Source of the DNA: Poriferisodalis sp965203655
Lineage (GTDB): Bacteria; Actinomycetota; Acidimicrobiia; Acidimicrobiales; Poriferisodalaceae
Length of the DNA: 64,000 nt
Reading direction: 5' to 3'
NCBI RefSeq assembly: GCF_965203655.1
Contig: NZ_CBDBDD010000001.1
Span: forward strand, 1-64,000
Made by a program: the position numbers and the translations under genes. The notes beneath the pieces are model-generated. The model saw only the letters and a program-made list of their open reading frames with translations, searched no databases and had not been told where the DNA came from. Shown piece by piece: positions 43,124 through 52,630 of the stretch (positions are counted from its first letter, which is position 1; every line of letters begins with the position of its first letter).

Positions 43124-43939
43124 GTGCGCATCCTGGTGACCAACGATGACGGAATCGAGTCCGAGGGTCTGCACGTGCTTGCGAGCGCCATGACCGCACA
43201 CGGCGACGTCGTGGTGGTCGCGCCAGATTCTGAGTACTCCGGCGCCGGTGCCGCGATCGGGCCGCTGCACCTGATGGATCCGCAAGTGCACAAGGTGCGC
43301 TTCGAAGGCATCGAAGATGCGTGGGCTGTATCCGGGGCGCCGGCGTTGTGCGTGATGTTCGCTCGGCTCGGCGCCTTCGGCCCCGTTGATCTCGTCGTGT
43401 CGGGCATCAATCCCGGCGCCAACGTCGGCCGGTCCGTCTATCACTCGGGCACCGTCGGCGCTGTGCTGACCGGTCGCAACGGCGCCATCCCCGGCCTGGC
43501 AGTCAGCCAGACCGTCGAGGGCTTCGGCGTCGAGGGCCAAGGCTGGGAAGATGCCATCGCCGACCAGAAATGGCATTCGGCGGCCGAAGTGGCCAGTGTC
43601 GTGCTCAGCGGCCTGCTCGCCGACGAGCACGACGCCGCCTGGGCGGTCAACCTCAACGTGCCCAATCGCGAAGTCGCCGACATGAAGGGCTGGCGGTTCA
43701 CCGATGTGGGCACGCTGCCGCCGCGTTCCATCACGTCGGTCAGCCTCGAGCCGCACCCCGAGAACGAAGACGCCTATCGAGTTGCGATGCAGTGGGGCGA
43801 CGCTGTCGACATGCCGGTGGAAGTCGACACCGGCGCCGTCATGCACGACTACATCTCGGTGACCTTCCTGTCGCGCATTACAGCGCAGCCGGCTACAGGC
43901 GACTCGAAGCTCGCGACCTGCCTCGACGGACTGTTCTGA
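43124..43939 (+). CDS. surE: 5'/3'-nucleotidase SurE
   Basis: This 271-residue protein starts at GTG with RILVTNDDGIESEGL, the metal-binding NDDG at the extreme N-terminus. It also has APDSEYSGAGAA and SGINPGANVGRSVYHSGTVGA, all SurE hallmarks. SurE dephosphorylates nucleoside monophosphates and short polyphosphate. The longer upstream frame is rejected because homology begins exactly at this GTG. Confidence 0.92.
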   Translation: MRILVTNDDGIESEGLHVLASAMTAHGDVVVVAPDSEYSGAGAAIGPLHLMDPQVHKVRFEGIEDAWAVSGAPALCVMFARLGAFGPVDLVVSGINPGANVGRSVYHSGTVGAVLTGRNGAIPGLAVSQTVEGFGVEGQGWEDAIADQKWHSAAEVASVVLSGLLADEHDAAWAVNLNVPNREVADMKGWRFTDVGTLPPRSITSVSLEPHPENEDAYRVAMQWGDAVDMPVEVDTGAVMHDYISVTFLSRITAQPATGDSKLATCLDGLF

Positions 43940-44007
43940 TCGGGCCGCTCTGATCGGGTCGGCGGCGCCTGGCGGCAGCAGCCGCGTGGCAGTGGCGACA
44001 CGACCGC

Positions 44008-45306
44008 TCAGACCGTCAGTCGTCGAGTCGTTCTGAAGTTCCGCACCAGCATCATCGTTGCCGCGATGCCCAGCGCCACGGCCACCCAGGCTCCCCAGCT
44101 CGCCAGTTGGCCATAGGACCGGTGCTCCACGGCCAGTCCTGAGCTCACGCCTGCAGCAGCACCGAATGCGGTCATCAGCACGTCCGCGGTGGCTTGCACG
44201 CTGACCCGCCGTTCAACCGAGAACGAGGCAGTAAGGATCGAGCTGGCGGCCACCACGCAGCAGCTCCAGCCGATGCCCACGAGAAACAGCCCCAGCAGCA
44301 GGCCGGTGGCGTGCTCGGGGTCGGTGTTCGCAGCTGTCGAGGAGCCGACCGCAAGCACGAGCGCGCCGACGATGATGACGAGTTGCCCGCCGATACGGTC
44401 CACCAGCCAGCCCACATACGGTGAGAAGGCGAACATGCCGGCGATGTGCAGCGACAGCATGAAGCCGATGATCAGCGGGTTCTGATCGCCGGCCTGCATG
44501 TGGATCGGCGACACCGTCATGACGCCCACCATCACGGCCTGGGACAGCATCATGGCGATGAGCGCGATCGAGGCCACCGGATGAGCGAGGACTCGTCCGG
44601 CCTCGGCGAGGCTGGGCAGCTTGACGCCGTTCGACCCCGACTCGGCCGCAACGACGTGCAGCGGATCGGGCCGCAGCCGGCGTGAGAGGTTGATCGCCGC
44701 GGCTAGGAAGAGCCCGAGCGCCAGCGCGTACGGCAGCGCGAACCCGCTCAGCCCCTCGGTATCGGCGAAAAAGCTCTTCAGCCCGAGCGCGACGGTGGGG
44801 CCTAGCACCGATCCGACGGTGCTGGCCCACAGCACGAGGCTGATCGAGCGGGCCCGGTTCTCGTCGGTTGCCAGGTCGGCTCCGGCGTAGCGCGACGCCA
44901 GGTTCGCCGCTTGACCGGTGCCGATCAGCACCATGCCCACGACGAGCAGCGAATAGCTGCCGGCGAACGCGGACAGCAATGCGAGCGTGGCGCCGATGGC
45001 CCCGATGAAGTAGCCGGCGGACAGACCGGCCCGGCGGCCGCGGCGGGCCATCAGCGCGGCCAGCGGGATGCCGGCGAGCGTGCCGCCGATGCTGAGGCAG
45101 ACCGCGGCCAGCGAGGCCTTGGTCTCGCTGCCGGTCATCTGGTCGGCCAGCAGGGTCGATGCCGAGAACGACGCCGTCATGGCAAGCCCGCCGGGGATCA
45201 CACCGAGCTGCAGCACCCCGATGGTGCGGCGCGCCAGTTCTTCGCGCTCGCGCGTGCCGGGCAGGTAGGCGGCTTCGCCGTCGCCCGCCGACAGACTCTG
45301 CACCAT
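44008..45306 (-). CDS. MFS transporter
   Basis: This 432-residue protein has about 12 hydrophobic helices in the major facilitator layout. MARRGRRAGL lies in the cytoplasmic loop between helices 2 and 3, and there is a long middle loop (RRLRPDPLHVVAAESGSNG). No substrate can be assigned. It stands alone, divergent from the SDR that follows. Confidence 0.88.
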   Translation of the reverse strand: MVQSLSAGDGEAAYLPGTREREELARRTIGVLQLGVIPGGLAMTASFSASTLLADQMTGSETKASLAAVCLSIGGTLAGIPLAALMARRGRRAGLSAGYFIGAIGATLALLSAFAGSYSLLVVGMVLIGTGQAANLASRYAGADLATDENRARSISLVLWASTVGSVLGPTVALGLKSFFADTEGLSGFALPYALALGLFLAAAINLSRRLRPDPLHVVAAESGSNGVKLPSLAEAGRVLAHPVASIALIAMMLSQAVMVGVMTVSPIHMQAGDQNPLIIGFMLSLHIAGMFAFSPYVGWLVDRIGGQLVIIVGALVLAVGSSTAANTDPEHATGLLLGLFLVGIGWSCCVVAASSILTASFSVERRVSVQATADVLMTAFGAAAGVSSGLAVEHRSYGQLASWGAWVAVALGIAATMMLVRNFRTTRRLTV

Positions 45307-45420
45307 CGACCTAGCCTCCGGATCGGCCTGCCGGCTTGGCGGCGAGGCCGAATGCGAACGCTACTGCGGGTCACCGAAACGCGTCGGGATGACCCGACCG
45401 CCCGGCAGGAGGTATGCGAG

Positions 45421-46149
45421 ATGCGAGACATCACCGGATGCGTGGCGATGATCAGCGGCGCGAATCGCGGCATCGGCGCCGCAGTGGCCGAGGCGCTGCA
45501 TGCGGATGGCTGGGCGCTGTCGCTAGGCGGACGCGATGTGGCCGCGCTCGAAGCCTCAGCTGCCTCGTACCGCACCGACGACGGCGGCGGCCCGGCCGTC
45601 ACCCTGCACCGCTACGACGCCACCGACCTCGATGCAGCCGAGCGCTGGACCGCCGAGACGATCTCGGCACACGGTCGGATCGACTGCCTCGTGAACAATG
45701 CCGGCGTCGCCCATCCCGATGTGTTCGAGGAGCTGACCGAAGACACGCTGGACGAGATGTGGGAGGTCAACGCGAAGGGGCCGTTCCGCATGCTCCGCGC
45801 CACACTCGACCACCTGCGCCGCAGTGGCGAGGGCCGCATCGTGAACGTGATCTCGATGTCGGGCAAGCGGGTGCGGGGCACCTTCGCACCCGGCTATGCG
45901 ATGAGCAAGCACGCCGCGATGGCCCTGCATCACTCGGTCCGGCACCTCACCTTTCCTGACGGGATCCGGTGCACGGCCGTGTGTCCCGGCTACGTGCTGA
46001 CCGACATGACCTCGGGTTTCGGCGTGGACCCGTCGATCATGATCCAAGCCGACGATCTGGCTCAGGCGCTGGCCACCATCCTGCGCTTGCCGAACACCGC
46101 ATCGGTAGCCGAACTGCTCGTCACCACCGAACCAGAGACCATCGCCTGA
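45421..46149 (+). CDS. SDR family oxidoreductase
   Basis: This 242-residue short-chain dehydrogenase has SGANRGIGAAV, NNAGVAHP, the catalytic Ser in VISMSGKR and the intact YAMSK motif. The C-terminal region is shorter than usual and lacks the common DGG end. AGGAGG precedes the ATG. Its substrate is unknown. Confidence 0.9.
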   Translation: MRDITGCVAMISGANRGIGAAVAEALHADGWALSLGGRDVAALEASAASYRTDDGGGPAVTLHRYDATDLDAAERWTAETISAHGRIDCLVNNAGVAHPDVFEELTEDTLDEMWEVNAKGPFRMLRATLDHLRRSGEGRIVNVISMSGKRVRGTFAPGYAMSKHAAMALHHSVRHLTFPDGIRCTAVCPGYVLTDMTSGFGVDPSIMIQADDLAQALATILRLPNTASVAELLVTTEPETIA

Positions 46150-46163
46150 GCGGCCTCTGCTAC

Positions 46164-47150
46164 CTAGCGAGCTGCGAGCTGGCGGCGACGCTCCACCATT
46201 CGATCGGTGGCGTCATCGCTGCCGTCGTGATAGGTGCCGAACCACTTGTCGAGCGGTACCAGCGCGGTTCCGTAGTTGCAGTCGAAGTAGCGGTGGTGGA
46301 GCGTGTGGAAGCGATCCCCGCCTGCCACTGTGCTTCCGCCGGCTACGACGAAGCGGTCGAAGCCCGAGTGCGACGCCGCCGGTGACAGCAGGAAGTAGGT
46401 GGTCGCCAGTGTCACCAGGTACGGGTTTGCGGGGATGACGAGGAACAAGAACGGCACCGACAGATACAGCAGGTGTTCGATCGGGTGCATCGACACACCC
46501 GACCAAGGACCAATGTTGACGTTGCGGTGGTGCAGCGAGTGCGCCCAGCGGTACAGGCACCGCGTGTGCAGCAGCCGGTGGGTGCCGTAGAAGTGGATCG
46601 ACCCCAGCGGGAAGACGGCCAACGTGAGCGCTGCGGTGTAAGTGAAAGCCGCGAGGCTGCCGGTCGCGGGAACGGTCCAGATGAGGCCGTTGGCATACAG
46701 CCACAGCATCAGTGACTCGAACAGCGCCGCTATTGGGCACGCGCTGGCCAGCGACCAGAAGACGTTGTCACGTGTCTGGTTGCGAAACAGGAACGGGCGG
46801 CGACCAACCGAGAGCCAACGCTCGTCGTACTTGTGCAGGGTGCCTTGGCGGCGGCGGATGTACAGCCACCAGTGCAAGCCGCCGGCCACCGCAATCATGA
46901 GCGCCACATTGCGCAGGCACACCGCTGCGACGGCCCACGCCGCTGGCGTAGCGAAGCTCTCGAGCGACGGCGTGAGCCAGTTCCACGCCACGATGCCCAC
47001 GGCGATCCACAGGCCGCCCTGCCACCACAGAAACTTGGTGATCGTCCAGCGCGCCATCGCGAGCGGGCGAGGCGGCCGGTCGTACAGCGGCGGGAGCGTC
47101 ACCTCCCCAATCCCCACGACGCGAATTGTATGGCTGCGGGTGCGAGACAC
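46164..47150 (-). CDS. Sterol desaturase/fatty acid hydroxylase family membrane protein
   Basis: This 328-residue integral membrane protein has the histidine clusters of the di-iron family: HFYGTHRLLH, HSLHHRN and FHTLHHRYFD. It also has at least four hydrophobic segments. Members hydroxylate or desaturate sterols, carotenoids or fatty acids. The annotated GTG start may be too early: other GTGs and an ATG near residue 32 (MARWTITKFLWW) are candidates. It is divergent from the folate gene, with a very short (about 14-bp) gap if the long start is right. Confidence 0.88.
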   Translation of the reverse strand: MSRTRSHTIRVVGIGEVTLPPLYDRPPRPLAMARWTITKFLWWQGGLWIAVGIVAWNWLTPSLESFATPAAWAVAAVCLRNVALMIAVAGGLHWWLYIRRRQGTLHKYDERWLSVGRRPFLFRNQTRDNVFWSLASACPIAALFESLMLWLYANGLIWTVPATGSLAAFTYTAALTLAVFPLGSIHFYGTHRLLHTRCLYRWAHSLHHRNVNIGPWSGVSMHPIEHLLYLSVPFLFLVIPANPYLVTLATTYFLLSPAASHSGFDRFVVAGGSTVAGGDRFHTLHHRYFDCNYGTALVPLDKWFGTYHDGSDDATDRMVERRRQLAAR

Positions 47151-47164
47151 CTAGCGTCGTTTCT

Positions 47165-47782
47165 ATGAGCGGTGAGCCGGGACCTGAGTCTTCGAAGGAC
47201 GCCTGGCGTCGGTGGATCCGAGACCGCCGGAAGCCGGTCACGGCAGCGTCGATAACCGCCGTGATCGCGGGGCTTCAGGCGTTCATCGAGGCGCTCGACG
47301 AGAACTCGGCGGCTGTCGCCGGGAGGCTGGCGCCTACGGGAGCCAACCTGATCCTCTTCTACCGGGCTATGGCGAACGAGCTGTCGCTGGACGCGCTGGC
47401 AGATGCCGTCGGCTGGCAGCGCTTCGCCGTGACGCGCACTCCCCCGGATGGCCCGCTCACGCTGCATCCGGCGATCGGTGCGATGGAGCAGCACCGGTAC
47501 GGCTTTCCCCAGCCCACTGCGGATGCGTTCGAGCTGCAGCCCCGCCACATCTCGCTGGCGCTGGTACCCGGTGTGGCCTTTGACCGTCACGGCACGCGAC
47601 TGGGCCACGGCGTGGGTTACTTCGACGAGCTGCTGGCCCGGTTGCCCGAGGACTGCCCGCGGGTCGGGGTCGCCTGCCGCGACATCGTGTTCGAACAGCT
47701 TCCGTCCGAGCCCCACGATGTACCGATGACCCACCTCGCCACCGAGGACGGCGTCGTCGATCTCGGCTCCGATGGCGCCTAG
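47165..47782 (+). CDS. 5-formyltetrahydrofolate cyclo-ligase family protein
   Basis: This 205-residue protein shows the family hallmarks KDAWRRWIRDRR, RYGFPQP and the nucleotide-binding stretch VPGVAFDRHGTRLGHGVGYFD. It converts 5-formyl-THF to 5,10-methenyl-THF with ATP. The ATG at 47165 fits the family N-terminus. Confidence 0.9.
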   Translation: MSGEPGPESSKDAWRRWIRDRRKPVTAASITAVIAGLQAFIEALDENSAAVAGRLAPTGANLILFYRAMANELSLDALADAVGWQRFAVTRTPPDGPLTLHPAIGAMEQHRYGFPQPTADAFELQPRHISLALVPGVAFDRHGTRLGHGVGYFDELLARLPEDCPRVGVACRDIVFEQLPSEPHDVPMTHLATEDGVVDLGSDGA

Positions 47783-47844
47783 TGGTACACATCGTCGAAT
47801 CGCGCTAGCAATAGCGGTGACGCACCACACCGAGAGGAGCCGGC

Positions 47845-48144
47845 ATGGCGACACAACTGCGCCGCTACGACGTCATCGAAGGTCAGATGGACTCGCTGCT
47901 CGAGTGGTTCCCCAACATCATCGCCGTGCGGGAGAAGTTCGGCTTCAAGGTCGAGTTCATGTATGCCGACCGCGAGAACAACCAGCTTGTGTGGGCCGTG
48001 AGCCACCCCGGCGATTACGAAGCCGCGTACGAAGAATTCGCAGCGTCACCCGAACGGGCGGCCGTGTTCGCCGGCCAGCCCGATCGAGTCAGCGGCATGC
48101 ACCTGTCGATGGTGGACACCGTCATCGCCCCCGGCTCCGACTGA
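47845..48144 (+). CDS. Small conserved protein, NIPSNAP-like
   Basis: This 99-residue protein begins QLRRYDVIEGQMDSLLEWFP, and has KFGFKVEFMYADRENNQLVW and YEAAYEEFAASPER, the dimeric alpha-beta barrel pattern of NIPSNAP and related stress-type proteins. GAGAGGAG precedes the ATG with good spacing. Its role is unknown. It follows the cyclo-ligase gene by 62 bp. Confidence 0.78.
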   Translation: MATQLRRYDVIEGQMDSLLEWFPNIIAVREKFGFKVEFMYADRENNQLVWAVSHPGDYEAAYEEFAASPERAAVFAGQPDRVSGMHLSMVDTVIAPGSD

Positions 48145-48193
48145 CAGCCAGCCGCCGGCGTCACGAATCCGTGCTGCGGGTTGGGACTGAACC

Positions 48194-48853
48194 TCAGGTG
48201 CCCAGTGCGACCGGTCGATCAAGCGCTGCGCGCGCGGCCTCGATGACGGGTCGGCGGTGACAGCCCTCGAGGTGGTCGTTGACGATGCCGGAGGCCTGCA
48301 TGAGGGCGTAACAGGTGGTGGGGCCGACAAACCGCCAGCCCTGCTTGCGCAGTGCCTTGCTGAGCGCTGTCGATTCGGGTGTTGAAGGCATCGAGGCGAG
48401 CGTGCGGTAGTCGATGACGGGCGGCCGATCGCCGGGCTGCGGTTCGAACGACCAGAAGAAGGCCGCCAGGCTGCCGTGCGCATCGATGGTGCCGAGCGCA
48501 GCCTGGGCGTTATTGATGGTGGCTTCGATCTTGCCACGGTGACGCACGATGCCTGCGTCACCGAGGAGCCGCTCGACATCGGCGTCGCCGAAGCGGGCCA
48601 CCGCCTCGAAGTCAAACCCGCAGAACGCGGCCCGGAAGTTCTCCCGCTTGCGCAGGATCGTGAGCCACGACAGACCCGATTGGAAGCCCTCGAGGCACAT
48701 CTTCTCGTACAGCCGCACGTCGTCGGTGACCGGCAGGCCCCACCCGGTGTCGTGGTAGGCCTCGTAGTCGTCGTGGCCCTCGCCCCACCAGCACGCCAGC
48801 GTTCCGTCAGCTCGCCGCCTCAGCCCCTCAGGCACAGCGGCCGGTTGATTCAT
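48194..48853 (-). CDS. tag: DNA-3-methyladenine glycosylase I
   Basis: This 219-residue protein shows ACWWGEGHDDYEAYHDTGWG, FEGFQSGLSWLTILRKRENF-type segments (here LEGFQSGLSWLTILRKRENF) and the C-terminal GWRFVGPTTCYALMQASGIVNDH with zinc-binding Cys/His. It excises 3-methyladenine from alkylated DNA. Its ATG overlaps the stop codon of the upstream LLM gene by 4 bp, so the pair is co-translated. Confidence 0.94.
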   Translation of the reverse strand: MNQPAAVPEGLRRRADGTLACWWGEGHDDYEAYHDTGWGLPVTDDVRLYEKMCLEGFQSGLSWLTILRKRENFRAAFCGFDFEAVARFGDADVERLLGDAGIVRHRGKIEATINNAQAALGTIDAHGSLAAFFWSFEPQPGDRPPVIDYRTLASMPSTPESTALSKALRKQGWRFVGPTTCYALMQASGIVNDHLEGCHRRPVIEAARAALDRPVALGT

Positions 48854-49887
48854 GCGGCACTGGCGGCTGCGACGGCCTCGGCGATCGCGTCGTTGGTGGG
48901 TGTCGGACCGTAGAACATCATCGTGGTGCGGTCGGCGAACGTGTTGCGCTCGGCGATCTGCACGCCCACGGCTGACGGTGTGCCAGACACGACGATGAGA
49001 TCCAGCAGATCGTCGTCGATGAGATCGCTCATCTCCCGCCAGTTGCCCTGCTTGGACAGCGTGTTCAGGCGCGGCTGCAGTTCGCCGTAGCCGTGGTGGT
49101 CGAGCGCACCCGCGTAGGCCGGCGTCGATCCGTAGAACGCGAGCTGGCCTGCGGCGGAGCGGCGCGCCTTGTCGATCTGCTCGTCGTTCTCGCCCATCGC
49201 GACGATGGTCAGGCAGGCAACGGTGACGTCGTCGATGTCTCGTCCTGCCGATTCGGCGCCGGCCGCCATGGCCGGGAGCGTGACATCTGTCATGAACTGG
49301 GCGGTGTGGAACGGGTGCACGAAGAATCCGTCCGCCGCCGCACCGATCACCTCGACCATGCGGGGGCCGACGCCGGCCACGTAGATCGCCGGCGGCGCCA
49401 TGCCGATCGGGCCCGGATTGAAGAACGGCGTCATCAGGGTGTGGGTGTAGAACTCGCCCCGGTGGTTGAGCCGTTCGCCGGTCTCGAAGGCGTGCCAGAT
49501 CGCCCGCACCGCCTCGATGTACTCACGCATCCGCTCGGCAGGGCGTGACCACTGCTCGCTGTAGCGCTTGGTGATGTGGGGCTTGATCTGCGTGCCGAGC
49601 CCCAGGATGAAGCGACCGCCGCTGTGGCGCTGCAGGTCCCACGCAGTAACGGCGCATGTCATGGGGTTGCGGGCGAAGGCCACGGCAATGGCCGTGCCGA
49701 GCTCGATGCTTTCGGTGCGCTCTGCTGCCAGCGCCAACGGCAGGAACGGATCGTGGGACGCCTCGAACGACCACGCCGCCGAGAGCCCCATCTCCTCGAA
49801 CTGCGCTGCTTCGTCTGCGCAGCCCCCCGGTGTCGACGCAGTCGTCGCCCCGTCGATGCGGTGCTGTGCTGTTCCGGTCGTGTTCAT
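48850..49887 (-). CDS. LLM-class F420-dependent oxidoreductase
   Basis: This 345-residue protein is a luciferase-like oxidoreductase: EMGLSAAWSFEASHDPFLPL, AERTESIELGTAIAVAFARNP, HSGGRFILGLGTQIKPH and PPAIYVAGVGPRMVEVIG match the TIGR03617-like pattern. AGGAGG lies about 9 nt before the ATG. It is coupled to tag by a 4-bp overlap, which looks incidental in function. Confidence 0.9.
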   Translation of the reverse strand: MNTTGTAQHRIDGATTASTPGGCADEAAQFEEMGLSAAWSFEASHDPFLPLALAAERTESIELGTAIAVAFARNPMTCAVTAWDLQRHSGGRFILGLGTQIKPHITKRYSEQWSRPAERMREYIEAVRAIWHAFETGERLNHRGEFYTHTLMTPFFNPGPIGMAPPAIYVAGVGPRMVEVIGAAADGFFVHPFHTAQFMTDVTLPAMAAGAESAGRDIDDVTVACLTIVAMGENDEQIDKARRSAAGQLAFYGSTPAYAGALDHHGYGELQPRLNTLSKQGNWREMSDLIDDDLLDLIVVSGTPSAVGVQIAERNTFADRTTMMFYGPTPTNDAIAEAVAAASAA

Positions 49888-50000
49888 TGGACAGGCCTCC
49901 TGAACGCTCGCTGTGCCAGCCCACCGCCGAAGCCGTTGGCGGGCCGGGTGAATCTTGCCCTATGGAGCGTTCGTAGGCTGCGGGAATCCGCTTGCGTGAC

Positions 50001-50037
50001 TGCATGAACATTGCATGAGAGTATGATTTCTGCATGA
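50001..50037 (+). promoter_or_regulatory. Direct TGCATGA repeats and -10 box of a vapBC promoter
   Basis: TGCATGA occurs at 50001-50007, 50012-50018 and 50031-50037, the last copy spanning the antitoxin ATG. TATGAT at 50022-50027 is a good -10 box whose expected start point falls on or next to the ATG, so the transcript is probably leaderless. The repeats are likely binding sites for the antitoxin. Confidence 0.55.
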
Positions 50038-50261
50038 CATCACTGCAGATTCGAGACATGCCGGATGAGCTTCATCGCCGTCTGAAGGCGCGCGCCGCCT
50101 TGGAAGGCCAGTCGATGTCGGAGTACGTGTTGCGCGAGCTGCGCCGTTCGCTCGATATCCCGACACGGCAGGAGATGCTGGAACGTCTCGCGGCGCTTGA
50201 CCGCATCAAGGTGACCGAGTCGCCTGCCGACGCGGTGCGCGCGATACGCGACGCGAGGTGA
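50034..50261 (+). CDS. vapB: VapB/FitA-type antitoxin
   Basis: This 75-residue ribbon-helix-helix protein reads SLQIRDMPDELHRRLKARAA, then GQSMSEYVLRELRRSL, and a C-terminal arm. It overlaps the toxin gene by 4 bp. No Shine-Dalgarno site is visible, and the -10 box lies only six bases upstream, in keeping with leaderless translation. Confidence 0.93.
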   Translation: MTSLQIRDMPDELHRRLKARAALEGQSMSEYVLRELRRSLDIPTRQEMLERLAALDRIKVTESPADAVRAIRDAR

Positions 50262-50665
50262 TCGTTCTCGATACATCGGCCGTCATCGCCTGGCTGCTTC
50301 GCTTGCCGGAAGCAGCCGACGTCGAGCGTCGTGTGATGTCTTCCGATTCGCTGCACGCTCCTGCGCTGCTCGCAGTGGAAACTGCCCATGTGCTGCAGCG
50401 TTACGTGCGACGAGGGGATCTCTCGGCCGAGCAAGCGCAGCATGCACTGGACGAATTCCCGCGGCTCGGCATCGTGGCCCATCCACATGAGCTGCTGCTG
50501 CCGGTGATCTGGCGGCTGCGCGAGAACTTCACCGCCTACGACGCCTCGTTCGCCGCGCTGGCCGTCATGCTCGACGCCCCCTTGGTGACGCTCGACGCCC
50601 GCACCGCACGCGCACCCTGGCCAACCGACCTGCCGCCGCCACGCATCGACCTGATCGCGGATTAG
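50258..50665 (+). CDS. vapC: VapC PIN-domain toxin
   Basis: This 135-residue PIN protein starts at GTG. Catalytic acidic residues are visible in IVLDTSAVIAWLL, VETAHVLQRYV, YDASFAALA and TLDARTARAP. It is a Mg-dependent RNase toxin paired with the preceding antitoxin. It sits at the left edge of the helicase island. Confidence 0.93.
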   Translation: MIVLDTSAVIAWLLRLPEAADVERRVMSSDSLHAPALLAVETAHVLQRYVRRGDLSAEQAQHALDEFPRLGIVAHPHELLLPVIWRLRENFTAYDASFAALAVMLDAPLVTLDARTARAPWPTDLPPPRIDLIAD

Positions 50666-50752
50666 CAGCGCTCTGGTGCCATCGGCAGCCTCTTGGCGGG
50701 CATGCCGTGGCCCCACCGAGTCTTCGTGCCGGTCACCGCATAGTCACCAGGA

Positions 50753-52549
50753 TCAGAGCTGGGCCGAAGGCATCTCGGGCAGATGGCTGATTGCGTTCAT
50801 GATGCCCTTGCCGGAGCAGGTGACGGTCAGCGATTCGCTGGCTCGCGTCATGGCGACGTACAGCAGCCGGCGGCGCTGGCGGTCCTGCTCCGCGGGCTCG
50901 TCGTCTTCGACCCAGATGTCGTTCGCGCCGCCGATGACGACATGAGGAAATTCGAGGCCCTTGAGCAATTGAAGCGTGGCTATGCGGATGACGTTGCGGG
51001 CCTGCGCCACCTTGTCCTTGTGTGCTTGGGCGTCGAGGGAGGCCTTCGGACCGATGCGCGCCAGAGCATTCTTGCGGAAGTCCATGGAGCCGGACAGGAT
51101 TGCGATGGCATCGCGTGGAATTCCGTCAGGGCGCAATCGCTTTACGTGTTCGAGTGCCGCTTCAACTTCGGACGTCATGCCGTCACATTCGATTAGCCGC
51201 GGCAGCACGCCGTGACGTACGGCCTGATCCGGCTGCACCAAGACGTCGAAGTCATCGGGCTGTTCTTGATCGGCGACGCGTTGTGCTGCATCACCCAGAT
51301 ACTCAAGCGCCAAGTCAAGAATCTCGTTGGTATTTCGATAGTTGCGCTTGAGCACGGTTGTGCGGCCACGCGCCGTCATGTCCGGTGGGTTCCACCGCTT
51401 CTTCCCGGCGTAGATTCGCTGGGCACCGTCGTGTGCAACCAGCAGGTTGTCTCGATGTGGTTTCAGTGCTGCCCACGCCATGTCGAGGCCTTCGGCACCG
51501 AGGTCTTGTGCCTCATCGACGATGACCATGTCGTAGCGCTCGGCTGCGTTCCCCGAGTCAAACACCTCGACCGCAACCTTGCGCAGCAGCTTGAAGAACA
51601 GGACTCGGTCACCCGCTGCCTCCTTCTCGACCTCCCCGGTCCTTCCCGCCTTCGCTACGACCTGATGAGCCAGTTTGTCGATATGGATCGCCCGAATGTT
51701 CTGATGATCAAGAGTCTCTGCCTTCAGGGCCGAAGCGAGCGGTCTGTTGAAGCACAACAGCAGAATCCGCCAATGGGAAAAGTTCCGGGCCATGTGTTTG
51801 GCTCGGTGCGTGAGCACGAGTGTCTTGCCGCTGCCGGCGACGCCTCGTATCACCCGATACCCGGCCCCCAAGTGACGGGCCATGCGTTCTTGCTCGCGGT
51901 CGAGTGTTCGAATGATGTCCTCGCTGGCAGCATCGGGTTCTCGGAACATCGCAGCGGTCTTGCCGGTGATGATGATCTCGGGCTTGATCGCTGCTCGGGT
52001 CTGTGACTGTTCCGCGGGCCCGAGCTGCAGAATCTGGCCTCCGATGGCGCGCTGAAGCGCTAGGCGAAGCGCACCTGCTTCGAAGTCATCACGAGTCAGC
52101 AGTGGCAACTTGGTATTGATCTCGGCTGCATGCTCCCGGCTGGTCTGCGGCACCGCTAGGACATGCCGCACCGGCAGGGACTCGACCGGGACTTCGGCGA
52201 CACTGCCGCCTAGCTCGGCTGTCCGTTCCACTACCAGGCGATGGGTCGCTCCCTCGTCGAGCCGTGCGCGTCGTCGTCGAGACGCCTTGATCTGCCGACG
52301 CGACGGTGCCTGCAGGACGGCGATCCCGGCCTGCGGGTCGAGCACCACCAGATAGCAGTCACTGTCGTCGCTAGGTGTCGTAGCGCCGTCAAACTCGCGC
52401 CGCAGCGCCGCCGCTTCACCCTCTCCGGTGCGCTCGAGCCAGACAGTTACTTCATCTGGCAAGTCGTCCCGAAGGTGCCGAGCCACCTCATGCAGCCGAT
52501 CGGGCACATCGCTGCGACTCGCAAGATTCTCAGGCTGCAGGAATGCCAT
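50753..52549 (-). CDS. UvrD/Rep-like superfamily 1 helicase
   Basis: This 598-residue protein has Walker A RGVAGSGKT (about 235-243), Walker B with VIVDEAQD, the polymerase-like motifs KRNYRNTNEI and GLEFPHVVIGGAND, and motif VI RRLLYVAMTRASESL. The first 200 residues hold a beta-strand region (CYLVVLDPQAGIAVLQAPSR) reminiscent of a NERD-type nuclease-related domain but without clear catalytic residues. The ATG at 52549 follows GGAG; the frame continues 14 codons upstream. It lies 81 bp downstream of the giant exonuclease-helicase gene on the same strand and is probably its partner. Confidence 0.9.
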   Translation of the reverse strand: MAFLQPENLASRSDVPDRLHEVARHLRDDLPDEVTVWLERTGEGEAAALRREFDGATTPSDDSDCYLVVLDPQAGIAVLQAPSRRQIKASRRRRARLDEGATHRLVVERTAELGGSVAEVPVESLPVRHVLAVPQTSREHAAEINTKLPLLTRDDFEAGALRLALQRAIGGQILQLGPAEQSQTRAAIKPEIIITGKTAAMFREPDAASEDIIRTLDREQERMARHLGAGYRVIRGVAGSGKTLVLTHRAKHMARNFSHWRILLLCFNRPLASALKAETLDHQNIRAIHIDKLAHQVVAKAGRTGEVEKEAAGDRVLFFKLLRKVAVEVFDSGNAAERYDMVIVDEAQDLGAEGLDMAWAALKPHRDNLLVAHDGAQRIYAGKKRWNPPDMTARGRTTVLKRNYRNTNEILDLALEYLGDAAQRVADQEQPDDFDVLVQPDQAVRHGVLPRLIECDGMTSEVEAALEHVKRLRPDGIPRDAIAILSGSMDFRKNALARIGPKASLDAQAHKDKVAQARNVIRIATLQLLKGLEFPHVVIGGANDIWVEDDEPAEQDRQRRRLLYVAMTRASESLTVTCSGKGIMNAISHLPEMPSAQL

Positions 52550-52630
52550 GCGTGCTCCGCGGGTCGCGCGGCTCGACTGTAGTGAAGGCACTTTCCCGCT
52601 TGCGGACGTGGGCCGATGGCCATGAGGCGC

